NCBI GenBank assembly: GCA_007988785.1
Contig: BJUU01000028.1
Span: 1 to 37,273 of the forward strand
Reading direction: 5' to 3'
Origin: Agrococcus baldri
Lineage (GTDB): Bacteria > Actinomycetota > Actinomycetes > Actinomycetales > Microbacteriaceae
Length of the DNA: 37,273 bases
The notes beneath the pieces are model-generated. The model worked only from the letters and a program-made list of their open reading frames with translations, ran no database searches and was not told where the DNA came from. This document shows, in pieces, positions 16,036 through 23,020 of the stretch (within the stretch, counting starts at the first letter, position 1; every line of letters begins with the position of its first letter). The translations under genes were made by a program, and so were the position numbers.

Positions 16036-16091
16036 GGGTGGTCACGACACGCCGCTCAGCTGTGGAGGCTCGCGGCGTGTCGTGACCACCC
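16036..16091. repeat. Perfect 20-bp palindrome between two operons
   Basis: Arms 16036-16055 and 16072-16091 are perfect reverse complements (GGGTGGTCACGACACGCCGC and its partner) around a 16-nt loop. It sits about 70 nt beyond the riboswitch and 43 nt beyond the acetyltransferase stop, so it can terminate transcripts of the trpS operon arriving from the right. The length and perfection also fit a repeated extragenic palindrome. Together with the riboswitch it fills the 361-bp gap between ribD and the acetyltransferase gene. Confidence 0.65.
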
Positions 16092-16134
16092 TGCTCAAGC
16101 GCTGCGGATGCGGCGGGCGGCAGGGCGGCAGCGG

Positions 16135-16719
16135 TCAGTCCAGGGCGGGCCAGGGGCGGGCGCCGGCCGGCATGCCGGCCGCGACCCGCACCGCGCGGTG
16201 CTGCAGGGCCGGCTCGCCCCGCTGCGTGCCCTCGCGCGTGCCGAGGTAGGTGAAGCCCGCGGCCTTCGCCACCCGCATCGAGCCGATGTTGCCGTCGTAG
16301 CAGCTCCAGAAGACCTCCGGCCACGTCAGGCAGCCCTCGGCGTGCCCGACCACGGCGCGCAGCGCATCCGCCATCAGGCCCCTGCCCTGCGCCTCCGGGT
16401 GCAGCCAGAAGCCCACCTCGCCCTGCACCGTGCGCAGGCCGACGACGCCCGCGAGCGGCCCGCGCAGCGACTCGCGGATCGCCCACACGCGCTCCTCGTG
16501 CTCGCCGCGCCAGCCCGCGGGCGCGAACTCGCGCACGAAGCCCTCGGCATCGGCGCGCCCGTACGGCCACGGCGTCTCGAGCCAGCGCCGCGCCTGCTCG
16601 GTCGTGCACGCCTCGAGCACGCGGTCGATGTCCTCCTCGCGCAGCGCCGTCAGCACGACCTTGCCGCCCATCACCGGCAGCATCGGCCCGGCGAGCCGGG
16701 CCTCCTGCTCGGCGCTCAT
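16135..16719 (-). CDS. GNAT-family N-acetyltransferase
   Basis: A 194-residue protein of the RimJ/RimL-type GNAT branch, which moves the acetyl group of acetyl-CoA to an amine, often a protein N-terminus. The acetyl-CoA loop is in GFWLHPEAQGRGLMADALRAVV (Q/R-x-x-G-x-G/A pattern), and the later N-x-x-S-motif NIGSMRVAKAAGFTYLG is typical of this branch. The start at 16719 overlaps the trpS stop (ATGA), so it is translated with the tRNA synthetase. No substrate can be inferred from the fold. Confidence 0.9.
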   Translation of the reverse strand: MSAEQEARLAGPMLPVMGGKVVLTALREEDIDRVLEACTTEQARRWLETPWPYGRADAEGFVREFAPAGWRGEHEERVWAIRESLRGPLAGVVGLRTVQGEVGFWLHPEAQGRGLMADALRAVVGHAEGCLTWPEVFWSCYDGNIGSMRVAKAAGFTYLGTREGTQRGEPALQHRAVRVAAGMPAGARPWPALD

Positions 16720-17711
16720 CGCAGGCCCATGGCCTCCAGCGCGCGGCCGAGCGTCGCGTCCGCGACCTCGGCGGCCCGCTCGGCGTTGGCAGCCAGCAGC
16801 CGGTCGAGCTCCGCCGGGTCGGCGAGCAGCTCGAGCGTGCGCTCCCGCACCGGTGCGAGCTCGGCGACCACCGCATCCGCCACCGCCGTCTTGAACACGC
16901 CGTAGCCCTGGCCCGAGAACTCCGCCTCCAGCGTCGCCACCGGCGAGCCGGTGAACGCGGACAGGATGCCCAGCAGGTTCGTGACGCCCGGCTTCTCCGC
17001 CCTGTCGGCGCGGATCGCGCCATCGGTGTCGGTGACCGCCGAGCGGATCTTCTTCGCGGTCTTCGCGGGGTCGTCGAGCAGCCACACGATGCCCTTGTCG
17101 TTGTCGGCGGACTTCGACATCTTCGACTCGGGGCTCTGCAGGTCGTAGATGCGGGCGCCATCAGCGCGGATCACCGGCTTCGGCGCGCGGAAGGTCTGCC
17201 CGAAGCGCTTGTTGAAGCGCTCCGCCAGGTCGCGGGTGAGCTCGACGTGCTGCTTCTGGTCGTCGCCGACCGGCACGACGGCGGTGTCGTAGAGCAGGAT
17301 GTCGGCGGCCATCAGGATCGGGTAGGTGAACAGGCCGACCGAGGCCGCCTCCTGCCCGCCCTTGGCCGTCTTGTCCTTGAACTGGGTCATGCGGCTCGCC
17401 TCGCCGAAGCCCGTGATCGTGCCCAGCAGCCACGCGAGCTGCGCGTGCGCGCTCACGTGCGACTGCACGTACAGGCACGCGCGATCGGGGTCGATGCCGC
17501 CCGCGATGTACTGCGCGGCGAGCGTGCGCACCTGCTCGCGCAGCACCTCCGGCTGCTGCGGCACCGTGATGGCGTGCAGGTCGACGATCGAGAAGAAGGC
17601 GTCGAAGTCGCCCTGCATCGCGCGCCACTGCTGCAGCGCGCCGATGTAGTTGCCGAGGTGGAGCGAGCCCGAGGAGGGCTGGATCCCCGAGTAGAGGCGG
17701 GGCTGTGCCAT
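16716..17711 (-). CDS. trpS: Tryptophanyl-tRNA synthetase
   Basis: A 331-residue class I aminoacyl-tRNA synthetase of normal bacterial TrpRS length. The HIGH-type motif is PSSGSLHLGNYIGA (residues 12-25, HLGN) and the KMSKS motif is intact at 197-201. The GVGDDQKQHVELTRDLAERFN-like segment after PVG and the IRSAVTD segment are characteristic of TrpRS. No second trpS copy is visible. The start lies 7 nt beyond the xthA stop; the TAGGA around that stop can serve as its ribosome-binding site. Part of an xthA-trpS-acetyltransferase unit. No T-box or tryptophan leader is seen upstream. Confidence 0.97.
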   Translation of the reverse strand: MAQPRLYSGIQPSSGSLHLGNYIGALQQWRAMQGDFDAFFSIVDLHAITVPQQPEVLREQVRTLAAQYIAGGIDPDRACLYVQSHVSAHAQLAWLLGTITGFGEASRMTQFKDKTAKGGQEAASVGLFTYPILMAADILLYDTAVVPVGDDQKQHVELTRDLAERFNKRFGQTFRAPKPVIRADGARIYDLQSPESKMSKSADNDKGIVWLLDDPAKTAKKIRSAVTDTDGAIRADRAEKPGVTNLLGILSAFTGSPVATLEAEFSGQGYGVFKTAVADAVVAELAPVRERTLELLADPAELDRLLAANAERAAEVADATLGRALEAMGLR

Positions 17712-17718
17712 GAGGTTC

Positions 17719-18546
17719 CTAGAGGTTGTAGTCGACGACGACGGGGGCGTGGTCGGACCAGCGGGTGTCGTAGCTGGGGTAGCGGTCCACGCGGTAGTCG
17801 CTCGCGACCGCCGCGAGGGCGGGGGAGGCCATGTGGTAGTCGATGCGCCAGCCGGTGTCGGTGTCGAAGGCCTTGCCGCGCTGCGACCACCAGGTGTACG
17901 GGCCCTCGACCTCCGGATGCGCGGTGCGGCCGACGTCGACCCAGCCGTGCCCGCGGCCCCGCACGCCGTCGACGCCCGTCACCATGCCGGTGCCGAAGAA
18001 GCGGTCGAAGTACGAGCGCTCCTCCGGCAGGAAGCCGGCGCTCTTCTGGTTGCCGCGCCAGTTCTTGATGTCGAGCGGCGTGTGGCCGACGTTGAGATCG
18101 CCCATCACCACCACGTGCTCGCTGTGCTGGCGCAGCTGCGGCAGCCGCTTGACCATCGAGTCGAGGAAGCGGTACTTGTCGTCCTGCTTCGGCGTGCCGA
18201 CCGCGCCCGAGTGCACGTAGGCGGAGACCACGGTGAGCGGCGTCTCGCCGATGAGGAAGTCGGCCTCGAGCCAGCGGCCCTTCGTGTCGAAGGTCTTCAG
18301 TCCGATGTCGGTGCGGTGCGCGATCGAGGGCTCGCGCGAGAGCACGGCGACGCCCGCCCGCCCCTTCGCGGTGGCGGGGTCGTGCAGCATGTGCCAGCCG
18401 GGCACGAGCGGCAGCAGATCCTCATCCTGCGCCCGCACCTCCTGCAGCGCGACGATGTCGAAGCCGCCGGCCTCGAGCCAGTCGCCCATGCCCTTGCGGA
18501 AGGCGGCACGGACGCCGTTGACGTTGACGGAGGCGATGCGGACCAT
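17719..18546 (-). CDS. xthA: Exodeoxyribonuclease III (AP endonuclease)
   Basis: A 275-residue DNA-repair enzyme that cleaves at abasic sites and has 3'-5' exonuclease activity. Family motifs in order: NVNGVRA (residues 8-14), LQEVRAQDEDL with metal ligand E36, the VMGDLNVGHTPLDI segment with catalytic Asp/Asn, WRIDYHMAS, and SDHAPVVVDY with the catalytic histidine. The ATG at 18546 has TAGGCT 7 nt upstream, pointing to leaderless transcription. First gene of the operon with trpS and the acetyltransferase. Confidence 0.95.
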   Translation of the reverse strand: MVRIASVNVNGVRAAFRKGMGDWLEAGGFDIVALQEVRAQDEDLLPLVPGWHMLHDPATAKGRAGVAVLSREPSIAHRTDIGLKTFDTKGRWLEADFLIGETPLTVVSAYVHSGAVGTPKQDDKYRFLDSMVKRLPQLRQHSEHVVVMGDLNVGHTPLDIKNWRGNQKSAGFLPEERSYFDRFFGTGMVTGVDGVRGRGHGWVDVGRTAHPEVEGPYTWWSQRGKAFDTDTGWRIDYHMASPALAAVASDYRVDRYPSYDTRWSDHAPVVVDYNL

Positions 18547-18553
18547 GCCCACG

Positions 18554-18559
18554 AGCCTA
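18554..18559 (-). promoter_or_regulatory. -10 box of a leaderless promoter for xthA
   Basis: On the minus strand TAGGCT is followed by 7 nt and the ATG at 18546. Confidence 0.5.
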
Positions 18560-18573
18560 CCGATCACCGCTGA

Positions 18574-18605
18574 CGCCTCCGCCCCGAAAGGAGAGAGGCG
18601 GGCGG
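18574..18605. terminator. Possible terminator after the YihY gene
   Basis: Two alternative short stems can form: CGCCTC (18574-18579) with GAGGCG (18595-18600), or CCGCCC (18579-18584) with GGGCGG (18600-18605). The position just after the YihY stop and before the xthA promoter fits a terminator. Stems are short and no U-tract is present. Confidence 0.3.
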
Positions 18606-18620
18606 ATGCGCGGGTGCGGT

Positions 18621-19586
18621 TCAGCGCCCGCGCTTCGCCAGCCGCCGGTGGGTGCGCACGGCGTCGACGTTCGGCTGCTTGCCCTCCTCGATCTGCTCGA
18701 GCAGGGCCTCGGCCTGCGCGGGCGTGAGCCGGGCGTCGATGCCGTCGGCCTCGACGAGCCTCGTGTAGGCGCGGCCCGCGGGCATGACGGCCACGAACGC
18801 GAGCGCCACCAGCAGGATCTGCATGATGAAGCCGAGCCAGATGAGGATGATGACGGGCGCGGCGATGCCGCCCAGCAGGGGGTTGTTCTCGACCGCGCCG
18901 AACAGCAGCGACGCGAGCAGCTTCAGCACCAGGAACGCCACGGCGCACGCGAGCGCGGCGGGCACGACGAGCTTCGCGGGCAGCCGCAGCCGGCCGCCGA
19001 AGCGGTAGAGCAGCAGCACGATGCAGGTGTCGAGCAGCAGCTGCGAGCCGATGCCCAGCAGCTCGGTCGTCCAGCCCAGCCCGAGCGCCTCGGCGAAGCC
19101 CCGGGTGGCGACCAGCAGGCCGGAGGAGACCAGCACCAGCAGGCCGATGCCGAGCGCGACGCCCAGGTCGCCCAGCTTCAGCAGCACGAAGTTCGACGCC
19201 GGCGTGCCGAGGTCGAACATGGCGCGGAAGCCCTCGCGGCTCACGCCGATCCAGGCGATCGCGGTGAAGAGGATGCCGACCGCACCGATCGCACCGGCCC
19301 AGCCGGCGATGCTCGAGGAGAGCAGCAGCTCGACGTCGATCGCGCCGCCCTCTCCCAGCAGCCCGGGGATCGCCTCCGAGAGCGAGTCGATGACCGCGCG
19401 GCGCAGCTCGACGTTGCCCCCGAGCACCGCCGAGAAGATGGCGAACGCCACGAACAGCCCCGCGAAGAGCGAGAGGAAGGCCTGCAGCGTCATGCCCTGC
19501 GCCAGCACGGGCCCGCGCATCTCGCCGTAGCGCTGCCAGGCGCGCACCGGCAGGGAGCGCATCACGCGCTCGATCAGCTGCTTCAT
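18621..19586 (-). CDS. YihY/BrkB-family inner membrane protein
   Basis: A 321-residue integral membrane protein with six predicted helices, of the YihY/BrkB (RNase BN-misnamed) family. The N-terminal WQRYGEMRGPVLAQGMTLQAFLSLFAGLFVAFAIF segment and the late NPLLGGIAAPVIILIWLGFIMQILL segment are family landmarks. Its function is unsettled; members have been tied to lipid export and to serum resistance, and it is not a ribonuclease. A cytoplasmic tail (~275-321) is rich in charged residues. A GGGAGG ribosome-binding site precedes the ATG at 19586. Divergent from the PTS enzyme I gene across 55 bp. Confidence 0.88.
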   Translation of the reverse strand: MKQLIERVMRSLPVRAWQRYGEMRGPVLAQGMTLQAFLSLFAGLFVAFAIFSAVLGGNVELRRAVIDSLSEAIPGLLGEGGAIDVELLLSSSIAGWAGAIGAVGILFTAIAWIGVSREGFRAMFDLGTPASNFVLLKLGDLGVALGIGLLVLVSSGLLVATRGFAEALGLGWTTELLGIGSQLLLDTCIVLLLYRFGGRLRLPAKLVVPAALACAVAFLVLKLLASLLFGAVENNPLLGGIAAPVIILIWLGFIMQILLVALAFVAVMPAGRAYTRLVEADGIDARLTPAQAEALLEQIEEGKQPNVDAVRTHRRLAKRGR

Positions 19587-19628
19587 CCCGACCTCCCGTC
19601 GTCGTGGCGACGCTTCGACGGCTCAGCG

Positions 19629-19634
19629 TAGTGT
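19629..19634 (+). promoter_or_regulatory. -10 box of a leaderless promoter for ptsI
   Basis: TAGTGT followed by 7 nt and the ATG at 19642; no ribosome-binding sequence between them. Confidence 0.5.
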
Positions 19635-19641
19635 TGCCACC

Positions 19642-21288
19642 ATGAGTGCGCTCTCAGGGGTCGGAGTCGGTCGGGGCATCGCCGCCGCCAAGGTGCTGAA
19701 GATGCCGGAGCCGCTGGCGCCGCCCAGCGATGAGCCGCTCGCCGCCGATGCGGGCGCCGAGCACCAGCGGGTGCAGGCGGCCCTCACCGAGGTCGCCGAC
19801 GACCTGAACGCCCGCGCCGCGGCCGCGGGCGGCGACGCGCAGCAGGTGCTCGAGGCCGCGGCGCTCATGGCGCAGGATCCGGCGATCCTCGACGACGTCA
19901 GGTCGCGGCTCGACGTCGGTGCCAACGCCGAGAAGGCGGCGTGGGACGCGTACGCGGCGTTCCGCGACATGCTCACGCAGATGGGCGGGTACATGGCCGA
20001 GCGGGCCACCGACCTCGACGATGTCGCCCAGCGCGTGGTCGCGCGGCTGCGCGGCGTGCCCGCGCCCGGCGTGCCCGCCTCCGACGAGCCGTTCGTCCTG
20101 GTCGCGCGCGACCTGGCGCCCGCCGACACCGCCACGCTCGACCTCGAGCAGACGCTCGCGCTCGTGACGGAGGACGGCGGGCCGACCTCCCACACCGCGA
20201 TCCTGGCGCGCTCGAAGTCGCTGCCGGCGGTCGTGGGCGTCGTCGGCGTGCTCGACGCGGTGGCCGACGGGCAGCTCGTGATCGTGGACGCGAAGGCCGG
20301 GACGGTCGCGCTCGACCCTGACGACGCATCCGTCACCGCCGCCGGCGCGGAGCGCGCCTCGCGCCTGGCCGCCGCCTCGGCGCCGATCACCGACGGCGCG
20401 CTCGCCGACGGCACGAAGGTGCCGCTGCTGGCCAACGTCGGCTCCGGCAAGGATGCGCCCGGCGCCGTCGAGGCGGGCGCGGAGGGCGTGGGGCTGTTCC
20501 GCACCGAGTTCCTCTTCCTGGGCGCGAGCGCCGCGCCCTCGGTCGAGGAGCAGACCGCCGCCTACACCGAGGTGCTGCGGGCCTTCCCCGGCAAGAAGGT
20601 CGTGGTGCGGGTGCTCGACGCGGGCGCCGACAAGCCGCTGTCGTTCCTGAACGACGCGCACGAGGAGAACCCGGCGCTCGGCCTGCGCGGCATCCGCGCG
20701 CTGCGGGCGAGCGAGCAGATCCTGCGCGACCAGCTCACGGCGCTCGCGAACGCGCAGGCCGCGACCGAGGCCGAGCTGCACGTGATGGCGCCGATGATCG
20801 CCGACCGCGAGGAGACCGAGTACTTCGTCGCGCTCGGCAAGGAGCTCGGGCTGGCGAGCGTCGGCGCGATGGCCGAGGTGCCGTCGATCGCGGTGCTCGC
20901 CGACCAGGTCACCGAGGTGGCCGACTTCGTCTCGATCGGCACGAACGACCTGACGCAGTACACGATGGCCGCCGACCGCCAGCTCGGCTCCGTCGCCGCC
21001 CTGCAGGATCCGTGGCACCCGGCGGTGCTGCGGCTCGTGAAGATGCTGGGGGATGCGGGGGCCGCGGCGGGCAAGCCCGTGGGCGTGTGCGGCGAGGCGG
21101 CCGCCGACCCGGCGCTGGCGGTCGTGCTCGTGGGGCTCGGCGCCACCTCGCTGTCGATGAGCGCCTCGGCGATCGCCGAGGTGCGGGCAGAGCTGCTGAC
21201 GGTGACCCTCGAGCAGGCGAAGGAGCGCGCGGCGCGCGCCCTCGCTGCGAGCTCGGCGGCGCAGGCGCGGCAGGCCGTCAGCTCGTAG
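19642..21288 (+). CDS. ptsI: Phosphoenolpyruvate-protein phosphotransferase (PTS enzyme I)
   Basis: A 548-residue enzyme I, which takes phosphate from PEP onto a histidine and passes it to HPr. The phosphorylated H184 lies in TEDGGPTSHTAILAR; the PEP-binding barrel has GLFRTEFLFL, the SIGTNDLTQYTMAADR segment and C483 in GVCGEAAADP. All key residues are present, and length is close to normal. No HPr or enzyme II gene is adjacent, so partners must be elsewhere in the genome. Its TAG stop (21286-21288) lies inside REP-like copy B. Confidence 0.95.
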   Translation: MSALSGVGVGRGIAAAKVLKMPEPLAPPSDEPLAADAGAEHQRVQAALTEVADDLNARAAAAGGDAQQVLEAAALMAQDPAILDDVRSRLDVGANAEKAAWDAYAAFRDMLTQMGGYMAERATDLDDVAQRVVARLRGVPAPGVPASDEPFVLVARDLAPADTATLDLEQTLALVTEDGGPTSHTAILARSKSLPAVVGVVGVLDAVADGQLVIVDAKAGTVALDPDDASVTAAGAERASRLAAASAPITDGALADGTKVPLLANVGSGKDAPGAVEAGAEGVGLFRTEFLFLGASAAPSVEEQTAAYTEVLRAFPGKKVVVRVLDAGADKPLSFLNDAHEENPALGLRGIRALRASEQILRDQLTALANAQAATEAELHVMAPMIADREETEYFVALGKELGLASVGAMAEVPSIAVLADQVTEVADFVSIGTNDLTQYTMAADRQLGSVAALQDPWHPAVLRLVKMLGDAGAAAGKPVGVCGEAAADPALAVVLVGLGATSLSMSASAIAEVRAELLTVTLEQAKERAARALAASSAAQARQAVSS

Positions 21289-21328
21289 GTCGAGGAGCGC
21301 CGCGCGCAGCGCGACGCGTCACGAGACC
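21285..21328. repeat. REP-like palindromic element, copy B (minus orientation)
   Basis: Reads on the minus strand as GGTCTCGTGACGCG, a palindromic core, then GCGCTCCTCGACCTAC, matching copy A at both ends. Its end supplies the TAG stop of ptsI. Confidence 0.65.
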
Positions 21329-21347
21329 GTGGCACGTCGCGCGCTCC

Positions 21348-21397
21348 GGCCTCGTGACGGCAGCGACCCCGCGGGTCGCTGCCTCCTCGACCTACGG
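21348..21397. repeat. REP-like palindromic element, copy C (plus orientation)
   Basis: Opens GCCTCGTGACG, has a perfect core hairpin GCAGCGACCC-CGC-GGGTCGCTGC, and ends CTCCTCGACCTACGG. The CTA near its end is the complement of the TAG stop of the convergent GTPase gene. Copies B and C face each other across about 20 bp and can pair over 13 bp at their outer ends (GTAGGTCGAGGAG with its complement), forming one large cruciform-like terminator between converging genes. Confidence 0.65.
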
Positions 21398-23020
21398 TCG
21401 CCCCGCCGCCCGCGCGACCGCGACCGCGAACTCGCGCGCCCGCTCCCGCTCGCCCTCGATCGGCAGCACCACGCGCTCACGGGCCACGGCGCCCACCTGC
21501 TTGCGCAGCCGCCGCCGCGCGCGCGACCGCCGCGCCGTGCCGACGGCGCCGCCGATGAGCGCCCCGAGCAGGCCCAGCACGATGCCCAGCAGCACCCCGG
21601 CGATGAGTCCCAGCAGCGGGACGGGCCAGCCGTCGAACCAGCTCTCGGTGCCCTCCACCTGCGGGATCGCCGGCGGCACCATGCCCCACAGCGGCAGCAG
21701 CACCGGCAGCAGCAGCCAGACCCCGCCGATCACGGCGACGATGAGCGCGAGCCACTGGATCGCGGCGAGCAGCGGCCACCACCACGATGCGCGCGCGCCG
21801 AGATCGGTGCGCGCGACCGCCCGGTCGAGCTCCGCCGGCAGCGCCGTGAGCGCATCCGCCGCGTGCTCGTGGATCGATGCCGCCCAGCCCTCGCCGAGCC
21901 CGGCGGCGGCCGAGTCGGCATAGGCGCGCACCGCGAGCCCCGCCTGCGCGCGCTGCGCGGCGCTCATGGGCGGCATGCTCGTCCGATGCAGGTCAGCGCG
22001 GTGCACCTCGGCGCCGCCGCGGTCGCGCCCGAACGCCAGGTGCAGGCGGCGCAGCGGGTCGGGGGCCAGCCGCAGCAGCCATGAGGTCAGCGGCCAGCCG
22101 GTGGCCTGCCCGGCGCGCTTGCGGTACGAGCCGGCGACGGCCTGCGCGACCGCCTCGACGCCGGCGGCGCTCGCGAGCCCGCGCTCGAGCGCCTGCACGT
22201 CGGCGCCCCGCACCCTGCCCGGCACGCCTGCCGCCTCGAGCCGCCCGGCGATCGAGCGCACGTCGGCCGCGAGCCGCTCGGAGGCGGCCTTCCGCTCGCT
22301 CGCGAAGCGCGCGATCAGCTGCCGCAGCTCGCCGATGCCGGAGCCCTCGGTCGCCGACACCGGCAGCACCTGCACGCGATCGAGCCCGTCGCGCCGCAGC
22401 AGCCCGCGCAGCGAGTCGACGACCTGCCCGACCTCGGCCTGCGGCAGCCTGTCGACCTGGTTCAGCACGGCGGCGGTGACGGATGCGTGGGCGGCGAGCG
22501 GCGCGATGAAGTCGCGGTGGATGACGGCGTCGGCGTACTTCTGCGGGTCGACCACCCACACCAGCACGTCGACCTGCCCGGCGAGCCGCTCGGCGACCGC
22601 CCGGTGCTCGAGCGCCACCGAGTCGAAGTCGGGCAGGTCGAGCAGGATGAGCGAGAGCTGCTGCCCCTCGGCGAACGGCTGCTCCATCACGCGCCGGTCG
22701 CTCACCTGCAGCCAGTCGAGCAGGGCGGATGCGCCGCGCGGGTTCCACACGGCGGCGAGCGGCACCGACGTGGTCGGCCTGCGCACGTGCGTGCGGGCGA
22801 TGGGCTCACCGGTGAGCGCGTTCAGGAGTGAGGACTTGCCGGATCCGGTGGCGCCGAAGAAGCCGACCACGGTGTGCTCGCTCGAGAGCGCGCGCCGCTC
22901 GCCGGCCCGCTCGGCGATGCGGCGCACCTGCTCGAGCTCGTCCTCCGGCACGCGGCCCGCGCCGAGCTCCGCGGCCTCGGCGAGCGCACCGAGCAGCCGG
23001 TCGACGCTCTGCTCGCTCAC
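21392..23020 (-). CDS. Membrane-associated GTPase, second of a pair
   Basis: A 542-residue protein with an N-terminal Era/dynamin-like GTPase domain: P-loop GATGSGKSS (56-64), switch-II D128LPD, and G4 motif N187QVD190. A helical middle region follows, then two hydrophobic stretches (roughly 405-445 and 465-495) and a basic C-terminal helix. This recalls the actinobacterial paired GTPases sometimes named YfjP-like; their function is not established, though membrane remodelling or trafficking is a plausible role by analogy with dynamin-like proteins. The GTG start at 23020 overlaps the upstream GTPase stop (GTGA). The stop TAG is within REP-like copy C. Confidence 0.82.
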   Translation of the reverse strand: MSEQSVDRLLGALAEAAELGAGRVPEDELEQVRRIAERAGERRALSSEHTVVGFFGATGSGKSSLLNALTGEPIARTHVRRPTTSVPLAAVWNPRGASALLDWLQVSDRRVMEQPFAEGQQLSLILLDLPDFDSVALEHRAVAERLAGQVDVLVWVVDPQKYADAVIHRDFIAPLAAHASVTAAVLNQVDRLPQAEVGQVVDSLRGLLRRDGLDRVQVLPVSATEGSGIGELRQLIARFASERKAASERLAADVRSIAGRLEAAGVPGRVRGADVQALERGLASAAGVEAVAQAVAGSYRKRAGQATGWPLTSWLLRLAPDPLRRLHLAFGRDRGGAEVHRADLHRTSMPPMSAAQRAQAGLAVRAYADSAAAGLGEGWAASIHEHAADALTALPAELDRAVARTDLGARASWWWPLLAAIQWLALIVAVIGGVWLLLPVLLPLWGMVPPAIPQVEGTESWFDGWPVPLLGLIAGVLLGIVLGLLGALIGGAVGTARRSRARRRLRKQVGAVARERVVLPIEGERERAREFAVAVARAAGRP

